Positions 1 to 9,239 are shown, counted from the first letter of the stretch. The stretch: 38,259 nucleotides of DNA from Oscillospiraceae bacterium (GCA_017448455.1 JAFSLL010000073.1:1-38259), one strand, 5' to 3'. Notes: generated by a model from the sequence alone, not told the origin. Translations and numbers: made by a program.

Positions 1-34
1 AAAAAGAAATGAGAACTGAATCGAGGGCTGCAAG

Positions 35-463
35 ATGGATGTGAGATGCGGGCAGTTTATCGGAAACGAGAGAGAATACTGTCAGGAATTTCTGGGCATC
101 CGCTACGCTCGCGCCGGCCGTTTTGAATACCCTGTTCCCGTGTGGAGCGAGGAGGAGCAGGACGCGCGGGCCTAAGGCGCTTCCTGCACCCAATCCCGCA
201 TCTGGTACGAACATCTGGAGATCCCGGAGCGGGCGTTCTACCACCGGGAGTTCCGAAACGGCCAGGTCTACCGCTATAGCGAGGATTGTCTGTTTCTCAA
301 TGTATTCAAGCCGAAAACGCAGGGGAAGTATCCCAATGAGGAGGGACTTCCCATTTGGACGAGGGGCGGCATGAAGGAGCTGCGCATCGATGATGGTTTC
401 CATATGTGCTATCCGGATATTGAGACAATACTGAAAAACACGCTGCGCCCTGATCCCGTATAA
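35..463 (+). pseudogene. Carboxylesterase type B remnant with in-frame stop
   Basis: Reading from the ATG at 35 gives the N-terminus of a type B carboxylesterase (alpha/beta hydrolase), with the family-typical FLGIRYA near residues 19-25. An in-frame TAA at 173-175 stops it after 46 residues. The same frame reopens immediately and runs to a TAA at 461-463. It contains YRYSEDCLFLNVFKP, the canonical SEDCLxLN block of carboxylesterases. After that the expected GG-containing oxyanion region, the GESAG nucleophile elbow and the rest of the 450-550 residue fold are missing. The frame instead ends in an unrelated tail of about 35 codons. The nonsense codon plus loss of the catalytic body says this is a dead gene, with an internal deletion likely. 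The upstream edge of the window prevents checking the promoter. Confidence 0.7.
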
Positions 464-466
464 ACG

Positions 467-502
467 AAAAACACCTGTCGGACTTTTCTTGCCTGACAGG
501 TG
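467..502 (-). terminator. Rho-independent terminator of the DUF3237-type gene
   Basis: CACCTGTC at 472-479 pairs with GACAGGTG at 495-502. Read on the minus strand, the stem is followed by five T (complement of 467-471). It lies about 55 bases beyond the stop of the minus-strand gene at 557-1000, so it fits as that gene's terminator. Confidence 0.65.
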
Positions 503-517
503 CTTCCGTGCTATAAT
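489..517 (+). promoter_or_regulatory. Sigma-A-type promoter, antisense to the DUF3237-type gene
   Basis: TTGCCT at 489-494, a 17-base spacer and a perfect TATAAT at 512-517 form a good housekeeping promoter on the plus strand. It overlaps the right arm of the minus-strand terminator. It would fire rightward across the DUF3237-type gene as antisense RNA and might reach glpK some 700 bases on. This is sequence pattern only; a chance match is possible. Confidence 0.45.
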
Positions 518-556
518 GAGGTATATTTGAGTTTCCGTGAAACCCCGGCGTGACTG

Positions 557-1000
557 TTACTGAGCGGAATGATGCTCGTCGATCACATCGTACACCCAGA
601 TCTCCAGTTCGCCGGAACCCAGATGCAGCTCAGAGCGAAAACGCGCCTGACTGAGATAGGGGCCGAGCGTCGCACTGTCGGTCATAAAACGGGGGTAAGC
701 GCATAGTACTTCGCCGGGCTTTTCATAGCCTGTCAGTACGCCGTCATTCTCCACATACAGCAGGCAGGGCAGACCTGCGCTGTCCGTCCCCTCAAAAATA
801 TACCGCGCGTCCAGACGGCGCAGTCCCGCGGGGTTTTCCTCCTGCACATCGACGGCGCCGGGCCGGGTCTCACCGCTGAAGAGCGGCGAGCATACACGCC
901 CGGTAAAGGGAAAGATCGAAATGGCACCGTAAGGGCAGCGCATCTTTGTGATGCCGGCACGGTCCAGTTTGATCTCAAATTACATGATGGGCTCGCTCAT
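557..1000 (-). pseudogene. DUF3237-family protein, interrupted by an early stop codon
   Basis: The minus-strand frame from 943 encodes 128 residues resembling the DUF3237 family (small beta-barrel proteins of unknown role): GRVCSPLFSGETRPGAVD, LRRLDARYIFEG and LLYVENDGVLTG match the family pattern. Family members normally have 10-15 more N-terminal residues. Upstream in the same frame the sequence continues as FEIKLDRAGITK, then a TAA at 980-982, then MSEPIM from an ATG at 998-1000. That ATG has a GGAAAGG ribosome binding site about 11 bases upstream. The natural start therefore appears to be at 1000, with a nonsense codon at position 7. Either the gene is dead, or translation restarts at a weak internal site; the ATG at 943 has no clear ribosome binding site. 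The neighbouring esterase is also decayed. Confidence 0.6.
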
Positions 1001-1109
1001 CTCAGTAACATCCTTTCCAAAGATCAAGATATTATCGCAAAACCTGCATGTTCGGCGGCATGGTCCCCCTGCTGCCTGCCGGGATCGCCCAGCAACAGTA
1101 TACTCTTTC

Positions 1110-1145
1110 TGCATTCGTAATGCAAGATTGCCGCGTCTCGCGGCA
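1110..1145 (+). promoter_or_regulatory. Two adjacent short hairpins in the glpK upstream region
   Basis: The 240-base gap 1001-1240 holds no gene. It contains two back-to-back inverted repeats with 3-base loops: TGCATT-CGT-AATGCA at 1110-1124 and TGCCGCG-TCT-CGCGGCA at 1129-1145. Neither is followed by a T run, so they are not ordinary terminators. They could be a leader structure or operator for glpK. I could not place a convincing promoter here. Confidence 0.25.
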
Positions 1146-1177
1146 TATGTAGGGTAACTGCGCAAATCATACAGTAG

Positions 1178-2743
<1,566 letters not shown>

Positions 2744-2814
2744 AACCGGGATAAACAGGGAGAGCCGCGGCCCGTTCCGAAGCGCTCTCTGAAAAGGAAA
2801 GGAAGAAAAAAACC

Positions 2815-4053
2815 ATGATACTCGACACCTCGAAATATCTGGGGGCCTGCGCCTGCGGGCATGAACATACACTGCGCACCAAGCTGGTCGTATGCGAGCA
2901 CGGGGCGCTGAAAAACTTTGACAAGTATATGGAAGATGCGGGGCTTTCCGGCTTCCGTACGGTCATCTATGACACCAACACATATAACTTGCCATCCATC
3001 ACCCATGTTCAGGCAGATCAGGAGATCGTTCTGGAGGCCAAGGGCCTGCACAGCGAAAAGGGCCTCATTGAGGATTGCATGACCCGCTTCGTGCAGAAGC
3101 CCGACTATGTTGTGGTGGTCGGCGGCGGCACCCTCATGGACTTCGGCCGGTATTCTGCCTGGAAGCTCGGGATTCCGTTTGTCGCCATTCCCACAATTGT
3201 CTCCTCCGACGGCTTCACCGCGGACATCTGCTCCATCATCATCGACGGACAGAAGAAGTCCATCCCCATGCAGGCTGCCGACGCGGTCATCTGCGATATC
3301 GATGTGGTGGCCGGCGCGCCCATGTTCCTGACCATTGCCGGCGTGCAGGACATCATGGCAAAGGTCATTTCCATTGCCGACTGGAAGATCGCCTCTCTGG
3401 TTTCCGGAGAGTACTTCTGCCAGAAGGTCTGCGATATGGCGCAGGAGGCCCTGGACCTGATGACGAAGTGTGCCTATGATCTGAAAGCCGGCAAGGAACC
3501 GGATATCGAAACCATGGCCTATACGCAGATGCTCTCCGGCCTGACCATGCAGATCCTCTCCAACTCCCGCGCCGCATCCGGAGCTGAACACCTGGTGGCT
3601 CACCTGGTGGAGATGAAACCCCGCGGCTTTGAAAACGCCCACGGTCTGCACGGAGAATGCGTCGGCGTCGGCACGCTGCTGGTGGCGGAAGCCTACCACA
3701 AGCTGGCGGAGCGCGAGAGCATCGAGGTCAAGCCCTTTACCCCCATCGACGAGGAGTGGGTGCGCTGGGAGTTCGGCGATTTGGCCGACGGCATTCTCAA
3801 AGAGAATGAAAACGATGTGCTTGCCACTTTCCCGCCGGAGAATATCAAGGAGCATTGGCAGGAGATCCGGGAGATCATCGCCGGGATTCCGAGCTACGAG
3901 GAACTCCGCAGTCTCTATGCCGCCATCGGGGCAAAGCATACGCTGGAGGAGCTGGGGATTGACCCGGCCGTGAAGGACAGCTTCCTTGACATTTCCTCCG
4001 CCATCCGCAACCGTCTGACCCTGGCCCGTATGACCAGACTAATCTGCGACTGA
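2815..4053 (+). CDS. egsA: sn-glycerol-1-phosphate dehydrogenase family protein (EgsA/AraM)
   Basis: 412-residue protein of the iron-containing alcohol dehydrogenase superfamily, closest by motif to the EgsA/AraM branch, which reduces dihydroxyacetone phosphate to sn-glycerol-1-phosphate with NAD(P)H. Visible landmarks are the GGGTLMDFGRYSA cofactor loop (about 103-115), IPTIVSSDGFT (125-135), and the expected metal ligands D179 in AGVQDIMAK, H259 in SGAEHLVAH and H279 in HGLHGE. It starts with ATG after an AAGGAAAGGAAG ribosome binding site. Its pairing with glycerol kinase is odd: GlpK makes the sn-3 enantiomer, whereas this family works on sn-1. Either the pair handles glycerol lipids of both configurations, or this protein has another polyol-phosphate substrate. 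A terminator follows the stop codon. Confidence 0.85.
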   Translation: MILDTSKYLGACACGHEHTLRTKLVVCEHGALKNFDKYMEDAGLSGFRTVIYDTNTYNLPSITHVQADQEIVLEAKGLHSEKGLIEDCMTRFVQKPDYVVVVGGGTLMDFGRYSAWKLGIPFVAIPTIVSSDGFTADICSIIIDGQKKSIPMQAADAVICDIDVVAGAPMFLTIAGVQDIMAKVISIADWKIASLVSGEYFCQKVCDMAQEALDLMTKCAYDLKAGKEPDIETMAYTQMLSGLTMQILSNSRAASGAEHLVAHLVEMKPRGFENAHGLHGECVGVGTLLVAEAYHKLAERESIEVKPFTPIDEEWVRWEFGDLADGILKENENDVLATFPPENIKEHWQEIREIIAGIPSYEELRSLYAAIGAKHTLEELGIDPAVKDSFLDISSAIRNRLTLARMTRLICD

Positions 4054-4106
4054 GGAAACCGCGTGAGATCCTGCGCACGCAGGACTGACGCCTGAAAGAG
4101 AAAACC

Positions 4107-4154
4107 ACGCCGATTTTCCTTCTTTTTCCGGAGAAGAAAAGTCGGCGTAATTTT
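4107..4154 (+). terminator. Rho-independent terminator after the glpK-egsA pair
   Basis: A long hairpin with arms 4107-4123 and 4132-4148 (ACGCCGATTTTCCTTCT against AGAAGAAAAGTCGGCGT, nearly perfect) is followed by AATTTT. It lies 53 bases after the egsA stop and separates that pair from the molybdopterin block. A second small hairpin, TCCTGCG-CA-CGCAGGA, sits just before it at 4069-4084. Confidence 0.75.
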
Positions 4155-4160
4155 GAGATA

Positions 4161-4194
4161 CTGTCCTGCGAGATCCGCTATGACAGGATCCGCT
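4161..4194 (+). other. Possible structured leader upstream of moeA
   Basis: The short leader between the terminator and moeA holds an 8-base direct repeat, GATCCGCT, at 4172-4179 and 4187-4194. It also has two competing pairings: CTGTC 4161-4165 with GACAG 4182-4186, or TCCTG 4164-4168 with CAGGA 4184-4188. It does not visibly match the known molybdenum-cofactor riboswitch and is too short for one. Reported as a weak candidate only. Confidence 0.2.
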
Positions 4195-4216
4195 GAACAG
4201 ATCGGAGGAACAGGCT

Positions 4217-5428
4217 GTGCTGAATGTGAAAACACCGGAGGAGGTTCTCCGACTGATCAAAAGTGAATTCCAGGCTCTTGACACCTGTGAGACCGTACCC
4301 ATTTCAGAGGCGCTCGGACGGGTGCTGACGGAGGATATCACAGCGGACGAGTATGTGCCGGACTTTGATCGGTCTACTGTGGATGGCTACGCGCTCCGGG
4401 CGAGGGATACCTTCGGCTGCTCGGATGCAGCGCCGGCGGTACTGATGTTCGCGGGTGAGGTCATGATGGGCTCAGGTGCGCGCGTGTCGGTTGAGAAGGA
4501 TTCCTGTGCCTATGTGCCCACGGGCGGAGCAATCCCGCAGGGATGCGACTGCGTTGTGATGATTGAGTATACGGAGGACTACGGCGACGGCACTGTCGGC
4601 ATTCTCAAGCCCGGTGCCCCCGGCATGAACCTGATCTTCCGCGGGGACGACGTGTTCCCCGGCAAGACTGTTCTCAAGGCGGGCCGCGTGCTGGCGCCGC
4701 AGGATATCGGCGCGCTGGCTGCCATCGGGAAATGGGAAGTTCCTGTTCGTCCGCGCCTTCGTGTTGGAGTGATCTCCACGGGTGACGAGCTTGTCCCCGC
4801 CAACCAGAAACCCGGCCCCGGGCAGGTAAGGAACGTAAACAGCCCGATGCTTGCGGCCCTGCTGACGGAGCATGGTGCGGAAGCGGTTGACTTCGGTATC
4901 GTCACAGATGATGAGAAGCTGCTGTGGGAAAAGACCAGAGCCGCGACGGAAAGCTGCGATGCGGTGATTCTCTCGGGCGGCAGCAGCGCGGGTGTCAGGG
5001 ATGCGGCCTGCCGGATTATTGACTCGCTTGGTGAGCTGCTGCTGCATGGCATTGCGATGAAACCCGGAAAACCGACGATTCTCGGCAAAGTAGGCAACAA
5101 ACCGCTGATCGGACTGCCCGGACACCCGGTCGCGGCGTTTTTTGCAGCAAAACTCTTTGTGGTTCCCCTGTTGGCGCAGCTGGAGGGGAGGCGGCAGCGA
5201 AGCTACCCGGTTAAGGCAAAGCTGGGAGAAAGCCTCAATGCAAACCACGGGCGGATGCAGATCAGCGCCTGCCGTATGGAATCAGCAGGCGGAGAACTTG
5301 TAGCGTTTCCGGTTCATTCCAAATCCGGTCTCATCACACAGCTGGCCGGGTCTGATGGTTTTATGATGATCGGCAGAGACTGTGAGGGCGCTGCGAAAGG
5401 CTCTGAAACCGACGTATACTGGAGTTAA
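4217..5428 (+). CDS. moeA: Molybdopterin molybdotransferase MoeA (single-domain copy)
   Basis: 403-residue MoeA, which inserts molybdate (or tungstate) into adenylylated molybdopterin in the cytoplasm. The N-terminal MoeA domain runs to about residue 170 and includes DFDRSTVDGYALRA and VPTGGAIPQGCDCVVM. The central molybdopterin-binding (MoaB/MogA-like) domain follows, with GVISTGDELV, RNVNSPML, LSGGSSAG and GLPGHPVAAF. The C-terminal small barrel covers about the last 80 residues. I chose the GTG at 4217 because GGAGG lies at 4204-4208, at correct spacing, and the N-terminus then aligns with the family. It is followed after 12 bases by a second moeA with a fused extra domain, then by a tungstate transporter, so it probably works in tungsten or molybdenum cofactor loading. 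Confidence 0.93.
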   Translation: MLNVKTPEEVLRLIKSEFQALDTCETVPISEALGRVLTEDITADEYVPDFDRSTVDGYALRARDTFGCSDAAPAVLMFAGEVMMGSGARVSVEKDSCAYVPTGGAIPQGCDCVVMIEYTEDYGDGTVGILKPGAPGMNLIFRGDDVFPGKTVLKAGRVLAPQDIGALAAIGKWEVPVRPRLRVGVISTGDELVPANQKPGPGQVRNVNSPMLAALLTEHGAEAVDFGIVTDDEKLLWEKTRAATESCDAVILSGGSSAGVRDAACRIIDSLGELLLHGIAMKPGKPTILGKVGNKPLIGLPGHPVAAFFAAKLFVVPLLAQLEGRRQRSYPVKAKLGESLNANHGRMQISACRMESAGGELVAFPVHSKSGLITQLAGSDGFMMIGRDCEGAAKGSETDVYWS

Positions 5429-5440
5429 GAGGAAACGGGA

Positions 5441-7351
5441 ATGGCTTTTCACTATCTGAGCAATGTGCCGCTGGAACAGGCAAAAAAAGACTATTTCGGG
5501 ACCCTGAAAGGACAGGGGTTTCTGGCGCGTTCAGAATATGTTCGTGTCCCGGAGGCTTTGGGACGTATGACGGCACGGGCAGTATATGCCCACATCAACG
5601 CGCCTCATTATGCCTGCAGTGCCATGGACGGCATTGCGCTTTTTGCCGGGGACAGCTTCGGCGCTACGGAGACGACACCGATTGTGCTGAGCAAAGGGCA
5701 GTTTTCGGTTGTGGACACAGGTGACCCGATTCCCGAAGGAACTGACGCGGTGATTATGGTGGAGGAATTGGTGAAAAATGAAGACGGCAGTGTCACCATT
5801 CATGCCCCTGCCACCCCATGGCAGCATATTCGTCAGATCGGGGAAGACATCTGTGCCGGAGAGATGATTCTCCCGAGCTTTATGGAAGTAACGCCTGCCG
5901 CCATCGGAGCCATGATTGCCGGTGGTGTGCTGGAACTGGAAGTGCTTGCAAAGCCCCTGGTCGGCATCATTCCAACGGGGGATGAGATCGTTCCGCCCTG
6001 TGCGGATCCTGCTCCGGGCGAGATTCTGGAGTTTAACTCCTCCATTTTTTCCGCTATGCTTTCCTCCTGGGGGGCAGCAGCGAAAACCTATCCCATTGTT
6101 CCGGACCGGTACGATGAGATCTGCTCCGCGCTTGCAAAAGCGGTGGAAGAATGTGATATGGTCATTCTCAACGCCGGCTCCTCGGCGGGCAGAGACGATT
6201 ACTCCGTTTCGGCGGTGAAGGGAGTTGGACAGGTGCTGTACCACGGCATTGCCATCAGACCCGGAAAGCCTGCCATTCTCGGCTGCAAGGGAGCGGTGCC
6301 GATTCTGGGGGTTCCGGGATATCCGGTTTCCGGGATCATTGTAATTGAAGAATTGCTTCGGCCCCTGATCGACATCTGGTTCGGCCGGGAGAGCAGAGCT
6401 GAAAACAGCGTCAGCGCATCACTGGCTCGACCTGTAGTATCCGGGCTGAAGTATCGGGAATATGTGCGCGTTCGCGTGGGCAGTGTGGGTGACTCCCTGA
6501 TCGCCTCTCCTTTGCCCAGAGGAAGCGGAGTGGTTTCGTCTTTCATGAAAGCGGACGGCCTGCTTGAGGTTCCGCAGGAAACGGAGGGGTATGCGGCAGG
6601 AGAGGAAGTTCGTGTACGACTCCTGACGGATGAAAAGAGAATTCAGAACACCCTGACTGTGATCGGCAGCCATGACCCGCTGCTGGATGAGCTGGCAGAT
6701 CTCATCCACCGCGAAAACCGACGCCTGTTCCTCTCATCCGCCCATGTGGGCTCGATGGGAGGCATCATGGCCATCCGCCGGGGCGAGGCCCATGCCGCGG
6801 GCATCCACCTCCTCGACACCGCGACGGGCGAATATAACCGTTCGTATATCAAAAAATACTTCCCGCACGGCGGTGTGTATCTTGTCCGCTGTGTAGGCCG
6901 TCAGCAGGGGCTGATGATGCAGAAAAGCAACCCGCTCGGTATTGCTTCTTTTGCCGACATTGTCAAAGACAACGTACGTTATGTAAACCGCCAGAAGGGC
7001 TCCGGCACCCGTGTGCTGACAGATTATCTCTGCGAACGGTACGGCATCGACCGGGAGCGTATTTACGGCTATGAACGCGAAGAAATGACGCACAACGCGG
7101 TTGCCGTTCAGATTGCGTGCGGTTCCGCGGATGCCGGCATGGGCATTTTTTCGGCGGCGAAGATTTACGGCCTGGATTTTCTGCCAATCTGTGAAGAAGA
7201 GTATGATCTGCTGATTCCGGAAAGTGTCTGGAATACCGATCGGATCAGGCAGCTCCTGAAAACGCTGAAAAGCGATGCCTTCCGGGAAAGGCTCGAAGCC
7301 ATGGGAGGCTATACCGTATCCAATCCCGGAGAGATCATCAACATAGGATAG
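5441..7351 (+). CDS. MoeA fused to a periplasmic-binding-protein-like domain
   Basis: 636-residue two-part protein. Residues 1 to about 400 are a full MoeA: YACSAMDGIALFAGDSFG, VDTGDPIPEGTDAVIMVEE, IIPTGDEIVPP, ILNAGSSAGRDDYS and GVPGYPVSG. Residues from about 403 to the end form a PBP-like domain (Pfam PBP_like type) beginning VIGSHDPLLDELADLI, with SSAHVGSMGGIMAIRRGEA, VNRQKGSGTRVLTDYL and ACGSADAGMGI. No signal peptide or membrane segment is present, so the binding-protein fold is cytoplasmic. By known family behaviour such domains bind oxyanions or ligands. Here it may sense or deliver molybdate/tungstate to the MoeA active site, which is inference. It starts with ATG after AAGAGGAAACGG, 12 bases after moeA, and precedes tupA by 54 bases. 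Confidence 0.9.
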   Translation: MAFHYLSNVPLEQAKKDYFGTLKGQGFLARSEYVRVPEALGRMTARAVYAHINAPHYACSAMDGIALFAGDSFGATETTPIVLSKGQFSVVDTGDPIPEGTDAVIMVEELVKNEDGSVTIHAPATPWQHIRQIGEDICAGEMILPSFMEVTPAAIGAMIAGGVLELEVLAKPLVGIIPTGDEIVPPCADPAPGEILEFNSSIFSAMLSSWGAAAKTYPIVPDRYDEICSALAKAVEECDMVILNAGSSAGRDDYSVSAVKGVGQVLYHGIAIRPGKPAILGCKGAVPILGVPGYPVSGIIVIEELLRPLIDIWFGRESRAENSVSASLARPVVSGLKYREYVRVRVGSVGDSLIASPLPRGSGVVSSFMKADGLLEVPQETEGYAAGEEVRVRLLTDEKRIQNTLTVIGSHDPLLDELADLIHRENRRLFLSSAHVGSMGGIMAIRRGEAHAAGIHLLDTATGEYNRSYIKKYFPHGGVYLVRCVGRQQGLMMQKSNPLGIASFADIVKDNVRYVNRQKGSGTRVLTDYLCERYGIDRERIYGYEREEMTHNAVAVQIACGSADAGMGIFSAAKIYGLDFLPICEEEYDLLIPESVWNTDRIRQLLKTLKSDAFRERLEAMGGYTVSNPGEIINIG

Positions 7352-7405
7352 ACTGATCTTTTCAGTTGCTCGAAAGAAAAAAAGCGGTTTGATTTGGAGG
7401 AAGTC

Positions 7406-8476
7406 ATGAAAAAAACGATGTCTTTATTTCTGGCACTTATCATGATCTTCGCACTATGCGCCTGCGGTCAACAGGTCCCCGCACCTGCAAATGAGGCCGC
7501 TCCTTCTGAGGAGCCGGTACCTGCCGCCGAAGAGGCCGCCCCTGCTGAGGAACCTGCTCCTGCCGAAGAACCCGCCCCTGAGGCGGACACACTGGTCGTC
7601 GATACCTGCATTCTCAAGGAAGCGGACGATGCCATGATCAACAACTACAGCCTGCTGGCAGTGAATCCCGATGCCCCGTGGATTGATGCCGACGGCAACC
7701 CTGTCAGTGATGTGTCGATCAATGCGGTCGGTGCCGCCGCGCTGATCAACTGGCTGCTGTCCGAGGAAGGCCAGGAGCTTGCAGCCAACTATGGCTTTGA
7801 GCAGTACGGCGAATATCTGTTCTACCTCAAGGATGACCGTCCTGTCTCCACTGCTGAGATTCTGTCAGCCACTGAGGAGACGAAGCAGATCCGCCTGTCT
7901 ACGACAACCTCTGTCAACGATTCCGGTCTGCTGGGCTATCTGCTGCCGATCTTCGAGGAAAAGTATGGCTATGAGGTCGAGGTCTACTCCGCTGGCACCG
8001 GCAAATCCATTGCAAACGCCAAAATGGGCAATGCCGACCTGATCCTCGTCCACTCCAAGAAGCAGGAAGAGGCTTTCATCGCAGACGGTTTCTCCTATGT
8101 GCTTGACGGCATGGAAGCGGAACGGCTGAACTGGATGTACAACTACTTCGTGCTCTGTGGACCTTCTGCGGATCCTGCCGGCGTCAAAGACGCTGCGGAT
8201 GTCAGTGCCGCCTTCAAAGCCATTGCCGACGGCAAGTTTCCCTTTATCTCCCGCGGCGACGGCTCCGGAACGCATACCAAGGAGATCAGTCTCTGGCCCG
8301 AGGAACTCGGCATCACCGCTGAGGCAGATAGCTTCAAGGACTATACCGACTGGTATATCTCAGCAAACACCGGAATGGGCGCGTGCCTCGTGATGGCTGA
8401 GGAGATGAGCGCTTACATCCTCACCGACAAGGCAACCTTCCTGACCTTCGTTGCCAACGACGGCGTTATGGGTTGA
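7406..8476 (+). CDS. tupA: Tungstate ABC transporter binding lipoprotein TupA, apparently circularly permuted
   Basis: 356-residue lipoprotein. The signal peptide ends in ALCAC with lipidated Cys20, followed by a Glu/Ala/Pro-rich linker (about 21-60). Two TupA ligand motifs are clear: STTTSVNDSGLL (165-176) and SRGDGSGTHTKE (282-293), with LVHSKKQEEAF and MYNYFVLCGP between. In ordinary TupA the chain continues after LTDKATFL with a segment containing NxYxxxAVNP and a final helix with WLxSEEGQ. Here that segment lies before the first ligand motif instead: INNYSLLAVNPDA (78-90), LINWLLSEEGQELAANYGFEQYGE (113-136). The protein ends shortly after LTDKATFLTF. The old C-terminus joins the old N-terminus through a linker at about 141-161. 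I chose ATG 7406 (GGAGG at 7396-7400) over the upstream in-frame TTG. A hairpin follows the stop. Confidence 0.88.
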   Translation: MKKTMSLFLALIMIFALCACGQQVPAPANEAAPSEEPVPAAEEAAPAEEPAPAEEPAPEADTLVVDTCILKEADDAMINNYSLLAVNPDAPWIDADGNPVSDVSINAVGAAALINWLLSEEGQELAANYGFEQYGEYLFYLKDDRPVSTAEILSATEETKQIRLSTTTSVNDSGLLGYLLPIFEEKYGYEVEVYSAGTGKSIANAKMGNADLILVHSKKQEEAFIADGFSYVLDGMEAERLNWMYNYFVLCGPSADPAGVKDAADVSAAFKAIADGKFPFISRGDGSGTHTKEISLWPEELGITAEADSFKDYTDWYISANTGMGACLVMAEEMSAYILTDKATFLTFVANDGVMG

Positions 8477-8501
8477 TTCTTTGCGGACAATCAAGTAAAA
8501 T

Positions 8502-8532
8502 AATAGCCGCGGGGCTCGTCCCCGCGGCTATT
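8502..8532 (+). terminator. 13-bp perfect hairpin between tupA and tupB (attenuator or RNA stabiliser)
   Basis: AATAGCCGCGGGG at 8502-8514 pairs perfectly with 8520-8532 across a 5-base loop. Only a weak TTCTC follows on the plus strand. This suggests partial termination, or 3'-end protection of the tupA message, giving more binding protein than permease. This is a common arrangement in ABC operons. Confidence 0.6.
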
Positions 8533-8552
8533 CTCAAAAGGACTGTGTTTCT

Positions 8553-9239
8553 ATGGGTTCTTCTGTCAGAAAGGCGATGGAGCTGATTCTCTCGGCTGAT
8601 CCGGAGCTTTTGAATATCCTCTCGACTACGGCCAGGGTTTGTCTGACCAGCTCGATTCTTGCGCTGATCATCGGGGTACCGCTCGGGATTCTGCTCGGTG
8701 CTGAGCATTTTCCGGGGCGAAGAGCACTGTTGGTCATAAACCGGACGCTGATCGGCATGCCGCCGGTGGTTTGCGGCCTGCTGTTCTATATGCTGTTTTC
8801 CGGTGTTGGTCCATTCCGCAATCTTCATCTGCTCTTCACGGTCAAGCTGATGATTATCGCGCAGGTCGTCCTGATCACACCTATCATTATCGGGGTGATG
8901 GAGACCTTTGTTGCGGACACCGCGCCCGCATTGCGGGAGACAGCCAAGGGTCTGGGCTTTGGACGGATCAAAGAATACCGGTTGCTGATCAACGAATGCC
9001 TTTATTCCATCTTCTCATCCTACCTGCTGAGCTTTGCCCGTGCGATTGCCGAGGTCGGTGCCGTGGCGATGGTTGGCGGTGCGATCGCATGGAAGACGAA
9101 TGTCATGACCACCGCGATCATGATGTATACCAACCGTGGCAGCTTTACGCTCGGCATCGCACTGGGACTGATCCTGCTGACGCTTTCACTGCTGGTGAAC
9201 ATCATCCTCAGTCTGATGCAGGGGAGGCTGAGCCGATGA
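8553..9239 (+). CDS. tupB: Tungstate ABC transporter permease TupB
   Basis: 228-residue integral membrane permease of the molybdate/tungstate type. Hydrophobic segments begin around residues 28-48 (VCLTSSILALIIGVPLGILL), 70-85, 95-120, 150-170 and 200-222. The coupling-helix region LRETAKGLGFGRIKEYRLL (about 128-146) carries the EAA-type ATPase-contact motif. The short length, N-terminal amphipathic start and RAIAEVGAVAMVGG segment match TupB. It starts at ATG 8553 after AAAGGA with rather long spacing. Its stop codon overlaps the ATPase start by four bases (ATGA), so the two are translationally coupled. It works with TupA and TupC to import tungstate for the adjacent cofactor genes. Confidence 0.9.
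   Translation: MGSSVRKAMELILSADPELLNILSTTARVCLTSSILALIIGVPLGILLGAEHFPGRRALLVINRTLIGMPPVVCGLLFYMLFSGVGPFRNLHLLFTVKLMIIAQVVLITPIIIGVMETFVADTAPALRETAKGLGFGRIKEYRLLINECLYSIFSSYLLSFARAIAEVGAVAMVGGAIAWKTNVMTTAIMMYTNRGSFTLGIALGLILLTLSLLVNIILSLMQGRLSR

Noticed and set aside
4054-4216. Molybdenum-cofactor riboswitch upstream of moeA.
   Set aside because: The space is largely taken by a terminator. The rest is too short, and I do not see the conserved motif.
7496-7600. Repetitive GCTGAGGAA/CCTGCT stretch in tupA as a DNA repeat element.
   Set aside because: It simply encodes the Glu/Ala/Pro linker behind the lipoprotein cysteine, which is common in this group.
8771-9235. Upstream extension of the tupC frame.
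   Set aside because: It only reads tupB out of frame. The ATGA overlap at 9236-9239 marks the true start.
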